From an uncultured Eubacteriales bacterium (GTDB taxonomy: Bacteria; Bacillota; Clostridia; Oscillospirales; Acutalibacteraceae), in contig OMYH01000008.1 in NCBI GenBank assembly GCA_900315255.1, forward strand, positions 37,538 through 99,934: a stretch of DNA of 62,397 nt, given 5' to 3'. The notes beneath the pieces are model-generated. The model saw only the letters and a list, made by a program, of their open reading frames with translations, searched no databases and was not told the origin of the DNA. A program made the position numbers and the translations under genes. Within the stretch, counting starts at the first letter, position 1; every line of letters begins with the position of its first letter. Shown here piece by piece: positions 27,661 to 37,198 of this stretch.

Positions 27661-28785
27661 TTAATCATCGAACATCGCCAGACTGTCAAGCTCGTCTATA
27701 TCAAACGAAGAGTTGCCGGGCGAATTATCGGCATTCTTCGCCTTCTTCGATTTGGCTTTGGATTCGGCATTGGCCTGTTCGATCGTTTTGATCCCGTTCT
27801 GGTTCCATCTCAAAAGGATAGAATTCACATAGCTTGCTCTGTATTTGCCGATAGCATTGATACATCTGTCATACGCTTCCTTTATCATTTCGTCGGAGAA
27901 TTTCCAGACCTTTATCCAGTTTGTATACATTTCCTCCTCCGATGACGACGGAGAGCGGAATTCAAGACCGAGTATCGTCTGCACCTTGTGCCAGGAATCT
28001 CTGCTGTCGTCGAGCCTGCGAATTTTTTCGTCTGCCTGCTGCGCAGTGAGGATACCTTCGCTTGCCCACGATTTGCCCATTGCTTCTATATATCTCATAC
28101 CCTTTTTGTTCTCGACGCCGTAGGTCAGAAGCATGAGTATCACCTCGGCTGGCAGCCCGTCATTGTCATGCATCATCAGGATACCCGCATTTTCGTTATG
28201 TGATACGGGTCTGCCGAATATGTACTGGGCTTCGTTGAGGAGCGCCGAAATTTCGGGGTCTTCATTCATTCTTTCTGCAATATACCCCGGGTCGGGTCTT
28301 ACGGGACGTGCGGGCGGCACCTCTTTTTTATCCGCATCGGGTTTCGGCACAGGTTCTTCTCTCGGCTGTATCTGTGAAATGTGAACAGGCCGATCAGGCT
28401 CGGAAACCGAAGCAGGCGGTTTTGCGGCTGACGGATCGGCAGCCTTCGGTTCGGTTATTACAGAAGACTGAATGCTTGCAGACAGTGGTGTGCTTGCAGA
28501 TAATTTGCTTGCAGACAATGGTTTCCCCGCAGGCGTAATCATATTGTTGTCAACAGCGATAACGCCGAACGATACCCAGAATTCTATGCAGTCACGAACG
28601 TCAAAGGTGTCCATATTAAGCGCAGCGCCGATAGTATCGGCTTCAAACTCTTCACCGCTGTGACGAAGTATCCACAGCAGGACCTTCAGCTGCGCCGAAC
28701 CGGATATTTTCAGATATTTATCAACAACGTCGCTCGGTACTGCGAAAATGCTTCCCCAGCAGCCGAGATTAACCGTATAACTCAT
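27661..28785 (-). CDS. DnaD-domain replication initiation protein
   Basis: This 374-residue protein has an N-terminal winged-helix-like domain (residues 1-85), a long Pro/Ser/Ala-rich linker and C-terminal DnaD/DnaB_2 helices, ending with the YxxxI-type motif region (KYRASYVNSILLRWNQNGI). DnaD proteins remodel DNA and help load the helicase at initiation. The helicase loader follows. The ATG at 28785 lies nine bases after GGGGTG; a GTG at 28797 in frame is closer and less likely. The gene diverges from the cohesin-like gene at 28990. Confidence 0.85.
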   Translation of the reverse strand: MSYTVNLGCWGSIFAVPSDVVDKYLKISGSAQLKVLLWILRHSGEEFEADTIGAALNMDTFDVRDCIEFWVSFGVIAVDNNMITPAGKPLSASKLSASTPLSASIQSSVITEPKAADPSAAKPPASVSEPDRPVHISQIQPREEPVPKPDADKKEVPPARPVRPDPGYIAERMNEDPEISALLNEAQYIFGRPVSHNENAGILMMHDNDGLPAEVILMLLTYGVENKKGMRYIEAMGKSWASEGILTAQQADEKIRRLDDSRDSWHKVQTILGLEFRSPSSSEEEMYTNWIKVWKFSDEMIKEAYDRCINAIGKYRASYVNSILLRWNQNGIKTIEQANAESKAKSKKAKNADNSPGNSSFDIDELDSLAMFDD

Positions 28786-28930
28786 AAGAAATAACACCCC
28801 AATAATAAATCATGTTTAACAATTTCTATTATATCACAAACAAGATGTAAAAGAAACATTTTTTTAGTTTAATTTCGGATAATACACTGTGATCGGAACA
28901 TTGTCGTATAGCTTTTTGCGATACCTCCCC

Positions 28931-28959
28931 TTGCATAATTCGTCATATAGTGATATAAT
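28931..28959 (+). promoter_or_regulatory. Promoter of the cohesin-like gene
   Basis: TTGCAT (28931-28936), 17 bases, TATAAT (28954-28959), about 30 bases before the start codon. Confidence 0.7.
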
Positions 28960-28989
28960 TATACAAATTTATGGACGGGAGGAATATTA

Positions 28990-29817
28990 TTGAAATATCT
29001 GATCAAACTTATTACTGCAGCAATCATGATATTGCTTTTTACCCTGCCTGTCTGCGCTTATGAACATACCTTTGAGGTGCAAATGCCCGATTCTGTGAAT
29101 TCGGGACGGTCGTTTGACATTACGGTAAAATACAACGGAGTAAACATGCTCGGCGGAGTGTGGCTGGAGGTCGTCTATGATGAGGAGTATTTCTCGTTTA
29201 AGTCGTTTTCTGCGGAGAACAGTACATCTGATTATGAGAACAGCGGCGGCAAGCTCTCGCTGATCTGCCTGTTCAATGAAAAGGATAATAATTGCAGAGA
29301 GATGAAGCTTATTTTTACTTCAAAAACGGGCGTACATTCCGCAGAGAAAAGCTTCCGATTTAACTGTATTCAGGCAGTATCGTCTGATCTGAAAGATATT
29401 GATACCTCGATAACTCCGTCTGCCGATATAAGCATGATACGAAAAAGCGATGATACCGACACGAGCGGAGATGGTTTCAGAAGTAAGGATGAGTCGGACA
29501 AAAAGGGGAATACCGATAAGAATAACGGGACAAAAGCGTCATCGTCGAAAACAAAGAGCGATACATCCAAAAAGACAAGCAGTAAAAAGACAAAATCGGA
29601 GGGCGCTTCGTCCGACAGGTATACCGGAGAAACAAATTCGGATGGTACAGTGCATGAATACGGCGAAAACACCTCGTCGGCGGTAAATCAAACGCTTCGC
29701 ATATATGAAAGCGAGAGCAGATCGGAGCTTGTGATCGCAGGCGCAGTCGGCGCTCTTGCAGTGGTCGGAATCCTTTTTGGTCTGTATAAGCTGGGGAATA
29801 TTAAGTATAAAAGTTAG
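28990..29817 (+). CDS. Cohesin-like secreted protein with C-terminal membrane anchor
   Basis: This 275-residue protein has a signal peptide (IKLITAAIMILLF, then CAYE), one beta-sandwich domain of about 130 residues, a Lys/Ser/Asp linker (about 150-225) and a C-terminal membrane helix ending in a basic tail. The domain resembles cohesins in order and character: an N-terminal strand, GRSFDITVKY, then GVWLEVVYDEEYFSFKSF, then a late strand region (MKLIFTSKTG). Similar folds occur in carbohydrate-binding and Ig-like domains, so cohesin is a candidate only. Four dockerin proteins in the window make the idea attractive. The TTG start has GGAGG seven bases before it. Confidence 0.55.
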   Translation: MKYLIKLITAAIMILLFTLPVCAYEHTFEVQMPDSVNSGRSFDITVKYNGVNMLGGVWLEVVYDEEYFSFKSFSAENSTSDYENSGGKLSLICLFNEKDNNCREMKLIFTSKTGVHSAEKSFRFNCIQAVSSDLKDIDTSITPSADISMIRKSDDTDTSGDGFRSKDESDKKGNTDKNNGTKASSSKTKSDTSKKTSSKKTKSEGASSDRYTGETNSDGTVHEYGENTSSAVNQTLRIYESESRSELVIAGAVGALAVVGILFGLYKLGNIKYKS

Positions 29818-29830
29818 ATAAGTAATTTAT

Positions 29831-29870
29831 AACCCAACGGAGCTTGTGTAACGGCTTCGTTGGGTTTTTT
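29831..29870 (+). terminator. Terminator of the cohesin-like gene
   Basis: AACCCAACGGAGC / GCTTCGTTGGGTT stem, followed by TTTTTT. Confidence 0.85.
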
Positions 29871-29956
29871 CCGCTTTTATTATTTTATTTGTGGTATAGT
29901 AATTATTTAATTTATAAATATATATCTGTTCATAATATATTTACAGAAAATTCATC

Positions 29957-30008
<52 letters not shown>

Positions 30009-30064
30009 ATATGATTTACTAAAATTGATAATTTTATTGCGGAATTTTGGTGAGGTGATGTTCT

Positions 30065-30382
30065 GTGTATTGCAGAAATTGCGGTAAAGAGATAAACGAA
30101 AAAGCTGTTTTGTGCGTTCATTGCGGTAAATCTACCGGTGTGCCTATTGGGAATGAAAACAATAACGTTAAGAATGCAAACGATGAAGCGTCCGTCGGTT
30201 TGCTTGTTTTGTCGGTGCTGTTTCCAATAATTGGGTTTATCATTGGAGCAGTGTGTATTTCTATTGGCGCTATGAATGCAGGAAAAAAGTATATTAAGTT
30301 TGCTGCTGTTTCTTTTGGCATATGCTTTTTGATAAGCTTTATATGGTATCTGTTATGGACAGGAAATACTTATGGTTTTTGA
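30065..30382 (+). CDS. Small zinc-ribbon membrane protein
   Basis: This 105-residue protein opens with a zinc ribbon (CRNCGKEINEKAVLCVHCG, two CxxC pairs) and has two hydrophobic segments (about residues 44-68 and 78-98). Zinc-ribbon plus membrane proteins are common in Firmicutes, mostly with unknown roles. The GTG start has GAGGTG eight bases before it. The next gene also begins with a zinc ribbon and starts 18 bases after this stop, so the two likely form an operon. Base use is AT-rich. Confidence 0.75.
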   Translation: MYCRNCGKEINEKAVLCVHCGKSTGVPIGNENNNVKNANDEASVGLLVLSVLFPIIGFIIGAVCISIGAMNAGKKYIKFAAVSFGICFLISFIWYLLWTGNTYGF

Positions 30383-30400
30383 TGCGGGAGGTTGAAATAT

Positions 30401-31153
30401 ATGTATTGCCCTACTTGTGGTTCTGAAATAGAAGAAATGATAGAACATAACGGAGCAAGAGTCTGCCCCGAATGCGGTTGTGTTGTTGAGATGGTTAAAA
30501 AATCAACAGAAAAAAAGCCTAAGAAGCTTAATAAACTAAAGACAGCAACCGTATTTGCTGTTATCGGTACGGTATTAGGTGTTGTTTATTTAGCGATAGA
30601 CATATTGGATTATTTTCGCTTTGAATCACATATTAGTATTAGTTATGTGAGATATATCGTTTCTTCTGTTGCTTTTATGGCTCTGGCTATACTGATGGTA
30701 GTTGCAAATAAGAAAAAGAATATTAAAAAAGCATTCAAAATTATTACAGGTGTATTATTGTTGGTTTGTGCGTCTCACAATGTACGGTGGCTGATAGGTC
30801 TCATAGACTTCATGATACCTGCTTTTGAAAGCGGCGAAAAATATACATGGATAGGCTGTATTACCTCAACGATAAGTTGTATTACAATAATATGTTTTTT
30901 TGTATTTATGGCTATGTTTACGTTTCTTCGTAAAAAAGTGTATGGTGTTGTTCTGATAATTGCCGAGGCATTATACTTAATAAATGGATTAGTTAGACTC
31001 GGCATTTTTAGTGCTTTTGGTATTTCGCTGCATGATTTGTTGGAATTATTGTTAAATATATCTTTAGCTTTTTCAATGTATATGAGTGTTCTCTACGGAA
31101 TCGAAAATGAAAAGGAGGTAGAAACAGATGTCGGGAAGAAAATTATGGTCTGA
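30401..31153 (+). CDS. Zinc-ribbon membrane protein of unknown function
   Basis: This 250-residue protein starts with a zinc ribbon (MYCPTCGSEIEE, then VCPECGC) and a Lys-rich stretch, followed by about five to six hydrophobic segments. I do not recognise the family. GGGAGG lies nine bases before the ATG; an in-frame TTG at 30392 abuts the site and is less likely. Its 3' end overlaps the next gene by 26 bases. AT-rich like its neighbours. Confidence 0.7.
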   Translation: MYCPTCGSEIEEMIEHNGARVCPECGCVVEMVKKSTEKKPKKLNKLKTATVFAVIGTVLGVVYLAIDILDYFRFESHISISYVRYIVSSVAFMALAILMVVANKKKNIKKAFKIITGVLLLVCASHNVRWLIGLIDFMIPAFESGEKYTWIGCITSTISCITIICFFVFMAMFTFLRKKVYGVVLIIAEALYLINGLVRLGIFSAFGISLHDLLELLLNISLAFSMYMSVLYGIENEKEVETDVGKKIMV

Positions 31154-31496
31154 CCAAAAGAAAGATTATATATCTTCTCTGTTGCCGGCAAAGAAGATCC
31201 TTTTTGCGAACGTAAACGGAAAGCCTAAAGCATATTGGGATAGAACCACCGAAACTTACGATATAATCATAGGATATTGCTACAACAATGATTATTATGT
31301 GGCTATTAAATATGATTTGCATAGAGAAAATAAAACTGTGGATTTAGAATGTATTTCCGAGTTCATAACCCAAAAACATCAAATATGTGTTGGGAAAAGA
31401 AAAAGATCGTCCGAAAGAATAATTTATATTCCCTCAAAGGAAATGGAAGAATTCTGCAGTTACTATTCTTACTATATGGACAAATATCAAAACTAA
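31128..31496 (+). CDS. Small soluble protein of unknown function
   Basis: This 122-residue protein, without signal or membrane segment, is rich in Tyr, Lys and Ile (YDIIIGYCYNNDYYVAIKYD). No motif was recognised. A strong AAAGGAGG lies before the ATG inside the end of the preceding gene, so translation is probably coupled. Last gene of the three-gene AT-rich group. Confidence 0.6.
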   Translation: MSGRKLWSDQKKDYISSLLPAKKILFANVNGKPKAYWDRTTETYDIIIGYCYNNDYYVAIKYDLHRENKTVDLECISEFITQKHQICVGKRKRSSERIIYIPSKEMEEFCSYYSYYMDKYQN

Positions 31497-31504
31497 TATA
31501 CCAA

Positions 31505-31542
31505 AGCCAACGAGGTCTGCTCACAACTTCGTTGGTTTTTTT
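31505..31542 (+). terminator. Terminator of the zinc-ribbon operon
   Basis: The stem CCAACGAGGT / AACTTCGTTGG (one bulge) is followed by TTTTTTT. Its sequence recalls the terminator at 29831-29870. Confidence 0.75.
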
Positions 31543-31622
31543 ATAATGTCATTAGCTCAATTCCCCACTCTTACGGATATGCGGTTCATAAATTTTTAAT
31601 AAACATTTTTTGTATAAAACCC

Positions 31623-31650
31623 TTGACAAATCACAGGATAAATGTATAAT
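31623..31650 (+). promoter_or_regulatory. Heat-shock operon promoter
   Basis: TTGACA (31623-31628), 16 bases, TATAAT (31645-31650), just upstream of the CIRCE element. Confidence 0.85.
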
Positions 31651-31660
31651 AGTAAATAGA

Positions 31661-31687
31661 TTAGCACTCAACCATCAAGAGTGCTAA
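31661..31687 (+). promoter_or_regulatory. CIRCE operator (HrcA-binding site)
   Basis: TTAGCACTC, nine bases, GAGTGCTAA: a perfect match to the CIRCE consensus. HrcA binds it to repress the heat-shock operon, and GroEL activity feeds into HrcA folding. Confidence 0.97.
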
Positions 31688-31707
31688 CGCAGAAACGAGG
31701 TGATCTG

Positions 31708-32730
31708 ATGCAGATCGCACAGAGAAAGACCAAAATACTAAAGGCTATAGTTGAAGCATATATTAAAAATGGCGAGCCTGTCGGTTCTAAGCTGCTGTGT
31801 AATGTGCTTGATTTCCCTGTTTCAAGTGCAACCGTCAGAAATGAGATGGCGGAGCTAAGCGAGCTTGGTTTCCTTCTGCAGCCCCACACCTCGGCAGGGC
31901 GAGTTCCCTCGGAGCAGGGCTACAGATTATATGTGAACAGCCTGATGGATAAAAAATCACTCCCGGGCGAAACAAAGGCATTGATATACGACAAGCTGAT
32001 CAGAGCGGGTGACGATCCCGAAAAGCTGCTTAGAGCGGCAGCGAAAACAATAGCCGAGCTAACACGTTCGGCAGTTATAGCGGCTGCTCCTTCCGCAGAG
32101 GATGCAAGAATACACAGACTGCGATTTGTTCAGACAGGACTTAAAACAGGCATGGCAATACTCATCACATCAGGCGGACTGATCAGAACGGCGCTGTTCA
32201 AGTGCGATTACGTCATTACCCCCGAGATCATCAGCGTGTTTGAGTCGATGTTCAACAGGAGCATGGAGGGAGTACTCATAAAAAGAATAACTCCCGCTTT
32301 TGTCCAAACTCTTGCCGTAGAGATGGGCGACCTTGTACTGCTTGTTCCGAGCGTGCTTGCGGCTGTAATGACGGCTTGCCACGATGTGGGAGGTTCGAGG
32401 ATAATAGTAAGAGGAAGAACAAATCTCATAAGTGATGGCAGCGACATCGGTACAGAGTTGCTGAAGTTCGTTCATGATGATGATTCGCTTGAAGCACTGA
32501 CCGAAAGAATAAGCCGGAAAGACGGTATTGCAATAGGAACAGAAACGGGCTTTGACGAGCTGAGCGGCTGCAGTGTTTTGTCGTGCAGATATAACACTGA
32601 GGCGACCGTGACCGGAAGTATTGCGGCGATAGTTCCGATGAGGACAGATTATGCATACGATATGGCGGTGCTTGAATATACTGCCAAGTGCGTAAGCGAG
32701 CTGCTGAAAACGCTGCTTATGATAGATTGA
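31708..32730 (+). CDS. hrcA: Heat-inducible transcription repressor HrcA
   Basis: This 340-residue repressor has an N-terminal winged helix (QRKTKILKAIVEAYIKNGEP, then SSATVRNEMAELSELGFLLQ) and the HrcA central and C-terminal domains. It is the first gene behind a perfect CIRCE element, the classic autoregulated order hrcA-grpE-dnaK. GAGGTG lies seven bases before the ATG at 31708; the frame is open from 31681 but that region is within CIRCE. Confidence 0.97.
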   Translation: MQIAQRKTKILKAIVEAYIKNGEPVGSKLLCNVLDFPVSSATVRNEMAELSELGFLLQPHTSAGRVPSEQGYRLYVNSLMDKKSLPGETKALIYDKLIRAGDDPEKLLRAAAKTIAELTRSAVIAAAPSAEDARIHRLRFVQTGLKTGMAILITSGGLIRTALFKCDYVITPEIISVFESMFNRSMEGVLIKRITPAFVQTLAVEMGDLVLLVPSVLAAVMTACHDVGGSRIIVRGRTNLISDGSDIGTELLKFVHDDDSLEALTERISRKDGIAIGTETGFDELSGCSVLSCRYNTEATVTGSIAAIVPMRTDYAYDMAVLEYTAKCVSELLKTLLMID

Positions 32731-32747
32731 GGAAAGGAATGATACAA

Positions 32748-33329
32748 ATGGAGGATACCCGTAAGGATACCGCAGAGGAAGTATCTGCACAGGAGGTATG
32801 TGAAGAGGAAGTAACTCAGAATGCGCCTGAAGAAACAGACAATATCGGGGAAGAAGCAAAGGAAAAATCAAAAGACGAACAGTCTGACGATAAGATAAAG
32901 CAGCTTGAAGATCAGCTTGCCGCAGAGAAGGAGAAGCTTCTCCGGACGGCAGCGGAATACGCAAACTTCCGCAGCAGAACAGAGCGTGAAAAGCTTGCTA
33001 TATATTCGAATGCCGTGTCCGATACGATAAAGGAGCTGCTGCCGATAGCCGACAGCCTCGACAGAGCGCAGGACGCTTCAAAGGACGCTCCCGCAGAGTT
33101 CAGGAAAGGTCTTGAAATGATCTCGAATCAGCTTGCAAAGACATTTGAAAAGCTGAATATCACTTCTTTCGGCGAGGTGGGCGATACGTTCGACCCGGAG
33201 CTTCACAACGCTATTTCAAGCACAGACAGCGACGAGCTGGAGTCAGATACGATCGCTATGGTGTATCAGAAGGGATATAAGGTAGGAGATAAGATCATCA
33301 GACACTGCATGGTGCAGACCGTAAACTGA
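32748..33329 (+). CDS. grpE: Nucleotide exchange factor GrpE
   Basis: This 193-residue protein has an acidic N-terminus (about residues 1-60), a long coiled-coil (KLLRTAAEYANFRSRTERE) and the C-terminal beta domain with the GDTFDPELHNA motif. It exchanges nucleotide on DnaK. AAAGGA lies nine bases before the ATG at 32748. It follows hrcA by 17 bases and precedes dnaK by 54. Confidence 0.97.
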   Translation: MEDTRKDTAEEVSAQEVCEEEVTQNAPEETDNIGEEAKEKSKDEQSDDKIKQLEDQLAAEKEKLLRTAAEYANFRSRTEREKLAIYSNAVSDTIKELLPIADSLDRAQDASKDAPAEFRKGLEMISNQLAKTFEKLNITSFGEVGDTFDPELHNAISSTDSDELESDTIAMVYQKGYKVGDKIIRHCMVQTVN

Positions 33330-33383
33330 TGACTTGATATATATAAATCAAAAAATACATATTATAAAAAGGAGTAATTAATT

Positions 33384-35225
33384 ATGGCTAAGACAATAGG
33401 TATAGATTTAGGAACAACAAATTCATGCGTTGCAGTTATTGAAGGCGGCGAGCCGGTAGTTATCGCAAATGCCGAGGGTTCAAGAACGACTCCGTCGGTA
33501 GTAGGCTTTTCAAAGACAGGCGAGCGTCTTGTGGGACAGATCGCAAAGCGTCAGGCAGTGTCCAACCCTGCAAAGACAGTAAGCTCTATCAAGAGAGAGA
33601 TGGGTACAAATTATAAGGTAAACATCGACGACAAGAGCTACACTCCGGAGCAGATCTCCGCAATGATACTGCAGAAGCTCAAAGCAGACGCAGAGGCTTA
33701 CCTCGGTGAGAGTGTACATTCCGCAGTTATCACCGTTCCTGCATACTTCACCGACTCACAGCGTCAGGCAACAAAGAACGCAGGACAGATCGCAGGCCTC
33801 GAGGTTAAGAGAATCATCAACGAGCCGACTGCAGCAGCACTTTCATACGGTATCGACAAAGAAGACGATCAGAAGGTTATGGTTTATGACCTCGGCGGCG
33901 GTACATTCGATGTATCTATCATCGAGATGGGCGAGGGCGTTCAGGAGGTTCTCGCAACAGCGGGCAACAACAGACTCGGCGGCGATGATTTCGACAAGAG
34001 AGTTATCGACTGGATGATCGCAGAGTTCAAAAAGGATACAGGCGTAGACCTTAGCAAGGATAAGACTACAATGCAGCGTCTTAAAGAGGCTGCCGAGAAA
34101 GCAAAGATCGAGCTTTCGGGCGTTACAAGCGCTTCAATCAACATTCCGTTCATCTGGCAGGACGAAAACGGTCCTATGCACCTTGACCTCACTCTTACAA
34201 GAGCAAAGTTCGACGAGCTTACGGCAGATCTTGTACAGAGCACTATGGGTCCTGTAAAGAGAGCGCTCAGCGACTCGGGTCTTACGATCAACGATATCGA
34301 TAAGGTTCTTATGGTAGGCGGTTCTTCAAGAATCCCCGCTGTTATCAATGCGGTAAAGAGTTTCATCGGCAAAGAGCCGTTCAAGGGCATTAACCCTGAT
34401 GAGTGCGTTGCTATCGGTGCAGCAATCCAGGCAGGCGTACTCGGCGGTGAGGTTGAGGGACTTCTCCTTCTTGACGTAACTCCGCTGTCACTCGGCGTTG
34501 AAACAATGGGCGGAATCATGACTAAGATCATCGACAGAAACACAACTATCCCCACAAAGAAGAGCCAGATCTTCTCCACCGCAGCAGATAACCAGCCGAG
34601 CGTTGAGATTAATGTTCTTCAGGGAGAGAGAGAGTTTGCAAGAGATAACAAGCAGCTCGGAAGATTTATTCTTTCAGGTATTGCTCCCGCTCCGAGAGGA
34701 ATTCCTCAGATCGAGGTAACATTCGATATTGACTCCAACGGTATCGTAAACGTATCCGCAAAGGATCTTGGTACGGGCAAGGAGCAGAAGGTTACTATCA
34801 CATCGAACACAAACATGAGCAAAGAGGACATCGAAAAGGCAGTTCAGGAAGCAGAGAAGTATGCGGCAGAGGATAAGAAGCGCAGAGAAGCAGTAGACGC
34901 AAAGAACGAGGCAGAGAGTTTTGCATACAATGCAGAAAAGCTCGTCAAGGAGAACGGCGACAAGATCGATTCCTCCGACAAGAGCGATATTGAGAGCAAG
35001 GTTGCAGCAGTGAAGAGTGCTATCGCAACAGATGATGCAGACAAGATAAAGGCTGCTAAGGAAGACCTCGAAAAGACTGTTCAGGCCGTTTCAACTAAGC
35101 TGTATCAGGCAGCAGGCGCAGCGCAGCAGGCAAATGTTGATCCGGGTGCAGCAGCAGGCGCAGCTGCCGATGACAACAACGACGGCGGCAACGTTTATGA
35201 CGCTGATTTCAAGGATGTTGACTGA
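33384..35225 (+). CDS. dnaK: Chaperone DnaK (Hsp70)
   Basis: This 613-residue chaperone has the actin-like ATPase domain ([33 protein letters not shown]), the hydrophobic linker, the substrate-binding domain and a helical lid ending in a Gly/Ala-rich tail with a final acidic DADFKDVD, typical of DnaK. AAAGGAG precedes the ATG. Codon use is of the highly expressed kind. A hairpin with a T run follows the stop. Confidence 0.98.
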   Translation: MAKTIGIDLGTTNSCVAVIEGGEPVVIANAEGSRTTPSVVGFSKTGERLVGQIAKRQAVSNPAKTVSSIKREMGTNYKVNIDDKSYTPEQISAMILQKLKADAEAYLGESVHSAVITVPAYFTDSQRQATKNAGQIAGLEVKRIINEPTAAALSYGIDKEDDQKVMVYDLGGGTFDVSIIEMGEGVQEVLATAGNNRLGGDDFDKRVIDWMIAEFKKDTGVDLSKDKTTMQRLKEAAEKAKIELSGVTSASINIPFIWQDENGPMHLDLTLTRAKFDELTADLVQSTMGPVKRALSDSGLTINDIDKVLMVGGSSRIPAVINAVKSFIGKEPFKGINPDECVAIGAAIQAGVLGGEVEGLLLLDVTPLSLGVETMGGIMTKIIDRNTTIPTKKSQIFSTAADNQPSVEINVLQGEREFARDNKQLGRFILSGIAPAPRGIPQIEVTFDIDSNGIVNVSAKDLGTGKEQKVTITSNTNMSKEDIEKAVQEAEKYAAEDKKRREAVDAKNEAESFAYNAEKLVKENGDKIDSSDKSDIESKVAAVKSAIATDDADKIKAAKEDLEKTVQAVSTKLYQAAGAAQQANVDPGAAAGAAADDNNDGGNVYDADFKDVD

Positions 35226-35268
35226 TTTTGTAATCATATTAAATAGAAGCCCGAAAGGGTGACGGTCG

Positions 35269-35317
35269 GGCAGCCGTATGCAGTTGTTATGATTGCAGCG
35301 GCTGCCGCGGCTTTTTT
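35269..35317 (+). terminator. Terminator after dnaK
   Basis: GGCAGCCG / CGGCTGCC with an inner TGCA pair, then CGGCTTTTTT. It probably limits read-through from dnaK into dnaJ. Confidence 0.65.
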
Positions 35318-35333
35318 GAAAGGTGGTTTAATA

Positions 35334-35391
35334 TTTAGTTTTTTGTTAAGGGCTTCAGGATGGGTGCTTAAGCCTTTAACCGAAAACTAAA
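35334..35391 (+). other. Long imperfect hairpin between dnaK and dnaJ
   Basis: Outer stem TTTAGTTTT (35334-35342) with AAAACTAAA (35383-35391); inner stem TTAAGGGCTT (35346-35355) with AAGCCTTTAA (35370-35379, one G-T pair); a 3-by-3 internal loop and a 14-base apical loop. It may be a second terminator, a processing site or a dnaJ leader element. Confidence 0.6.
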
Positions 35392-35406
35392 AAGCTATTG
35401 CATTTG

Positions 35407-35434
35407 TTGCAAAAAAAGGTTACAATCATATAAG
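35407..35434 (+). promoter_or_regulatory. Candidate promoter of dnaJ-luxS-prmA
   Basis: TTGCAA (35407-35412), 16 bases, TATAAG (35429-35434). It would allow dnaJ expression apart from the CIRCE promoter. Confidence 0.5.
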
Positions 35435-35487
35435 ATAAATACAAATGCTGAAAAGAATAAGAAAATGTGTAAACAGGAGGGATCGTC

Positions 35488-36630
35488 TTGGCAGACAAGA
35501 GAGATTATTATGAGGTCCTTGGCGTGCAGAAGGGTGCGTCCGAAGACGAAATAAAGAAAGCATTCAGAAAGAAAGCAAAAATGTATCATCCCGATCTTCA
35601 CCCAGATGATAAAGAGGCGGAGAAGAATTTTAAGGAAGTAAACGAAGCGTACGAGGTATTGTCCGATAAAGATAAAAAAGCAAGATACGATCAATTCGGT
35701 CATGCGGGTGTAGACCCGTCCTATGGCGGAGGCGGACCCGGCGGCTACGGCACATATACGGGCGGTTTTGACGTTGACGATATTCTCAACAGCTTTTTCG
35801 GCGGATTCGGCGGCAGACGTCAGTCAAACCCGAATGCTCCCAGACGAGGCACAGATGTTGAAACCGTATGTACCATTTCGTTTGAAGAAGCCGCCAAGGG
35901 CTGCAATAAAAAGGTGTCTTTTCAGCGTATCGAAAACTGCGACGAGTGCGACGGCTCGGGCGCAAGAAAAGGTACTGTTCCGAAGCCTTGTCCTGCCTGC
36001 GGAGGTTCGGGTCAGGTGAAGGTCAACAGCCGTACTCCGTTCGGTGTGGTTCAGACGGTGAGAGCCTGCGAGAACTGCGGCGGCAAGGGAAGAACTATCG
36101 ACAATCCGTGTCCACGCTGCGACGGCAAGGGCCGTATCAGAAGAACCCAGGAGGAAAGATTTGATATTCCTGCCGGTATAGCCGACGGTCAGAGACTTAG
36201 CGTACAGGGCAGAGGCAATGCAGGCATAAATCATGGACCAGCAGGCGATCTCTACATAGAAGTGAATGTTCGTCCTCACCCGATATTCGAGAGAAGAGGA
36301 AACGATGTATACTGCGAGCTGCCTCTCACTTTTGTTCAGGCGTGTCTCGGTGCGGAGGTAGTAGTTCCGACTCTCGACGGCAAGGTCAGCTATAATATCA
36401 AAGAGGGTACGCAGCCGGGCGACAGATTCAGACTGAAGGGCAGAGGTATCCAGAGCCTTAACGGCAGAGGCAGAGGCGACCAGTACGTTACCGTTACCGT
36501 TGAGGTGCCTAAGAACCTCACAAAGCGTCAGAAGGATCTTCTGATGGAGTTTGACGGAAATTCTTCCGAGAAAAACTATGCGAACAGAAAAGGCTTTTTC
36601 AATAAGCTCAAAGAGTTGTTTGAAGATTGA
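35488..36630 (+). CDS. dnaJ: Chaperone DnaJ (Hsp40)
   Basis: This 380-residue co-chaperone has the J domain with YHPDLHPDD, the Gly-rich segment, four zinc repeats ([32 protein letters not shown]) and the C-terminal peptide-binding domain. It stimulates DnaK ATPase and presents clients. The TTG start has AGGAGG seven bases before it. It is followed 24 bases later by luxS. Confidence 0.97.
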   Translation: MADKRDYYEVLGVQKGASEDEIKKAFRKKAKMYHPDLHPDDKEAEKNFKEVNEAYEVLSDKDKKARYDQFGHAGVDPSYGGGGPGGYGTYTGGFDVDDILNSFFGGFGGRRQSNPNAPRRGTDVETVCTISFEEAAKGCNKKVSFQRIENCDECDGSGARKGTVPKPCPACGGSGQVKVNSRTPFGVVQTVRACENCGGKGRTIDNPCPRCDGKGRIRRTQEERFDIPAGIADGQRLSVQGRGNAGINHGPAGDLYIEVNVRPHPIFERRGNDVYCELPLTFVQACLGAEVVVPTLDGKVSYNIKEGTQPGDRFRLKGRGIQSLNGRGRGDQYVTVTVEVPKNLTKRQKDLLMEFDGNSSEKNYANRKGFFNKLKELFED

Positions 36631-36654
36631 TCAAAAAAACAAGGAGATACTGAT

Positions 36655-37179
36655 ATGGATTTGATACAGAGTTTTTCCGTGGATCATACACGGATCGTCC
36701 CGGGCATTTTTCTCAGCCGTGTGGATAAGGTTGGCGGCGACACTGTCACGACCTATGATATCAGACTCAAAAGACCGAATAAAGAGCCTGCAATTGATGT
36801 TGCGGCAATGCATTCGCTCGAGCATATCATAGCTACTTTCCTGCGGAATGATCCTGACATGAAAGACGACATTATATACTGGGGACCTATGGGGTGCCTT
36901 ACGGGATTTTATCTAATTCTAAAAGGCAGTCGATCCCCTCGGGAAATATATGAACTTGTTTCCGAAGCTTTTAAATCGGTGAACGAAGCAGAAACTGTTC
37001 CGGGTGCTGCTCCTGTGAACTGTGGGCATTATCTCATGCATAACCTTGGAATGGCAAAATGGTATGCAGCGGAATTTGCAGCATACCTCGAAGCGAATGC
37101 CAATAATCCCGAAATCTTTGAATATCCGAAGACCGAGCGGCTTGTTACGGATGACGGACAGCAGTTCTATGATTCGTGA
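36655..37179 (+). CDS. luxS: S-ribosylhomocysteine lyase LuxS
   Basis: This 174-residue metalloenzyme splits S-ribosylhomocysteine to homocysteine and DPD, the precursor of autoinducer-2, in the activated methyl cycle. Zinc ligands H53, H57 (HSLEH) and C123 (NCGHYL) and catalytic C81 and E56 are in place. AAGGAG lies before the ATG. Its place between dnaJ and prmA is unusual: Firmicutes often have dnaJ followed directly by prmA. Confidence 0.95.
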   Translation: MDLIQSFSVDHTRIVPGIFLSRVDKVGGDTVTTYDIRLKRPNKEPAIDVAAMHSLEHIIATFLRNDPDMKDDIIYWGPMGCLTGFYLILKGSRSPREIYELVSEAFKSVNEAETVPGAAPVNCGHYLMHNLGMAKWYAAEFAAYLEANANNPEIFEYPKTERLVTDDGQQFYDS

Positions 37180-37198
37180 TGAGAATAATAATTAATTG

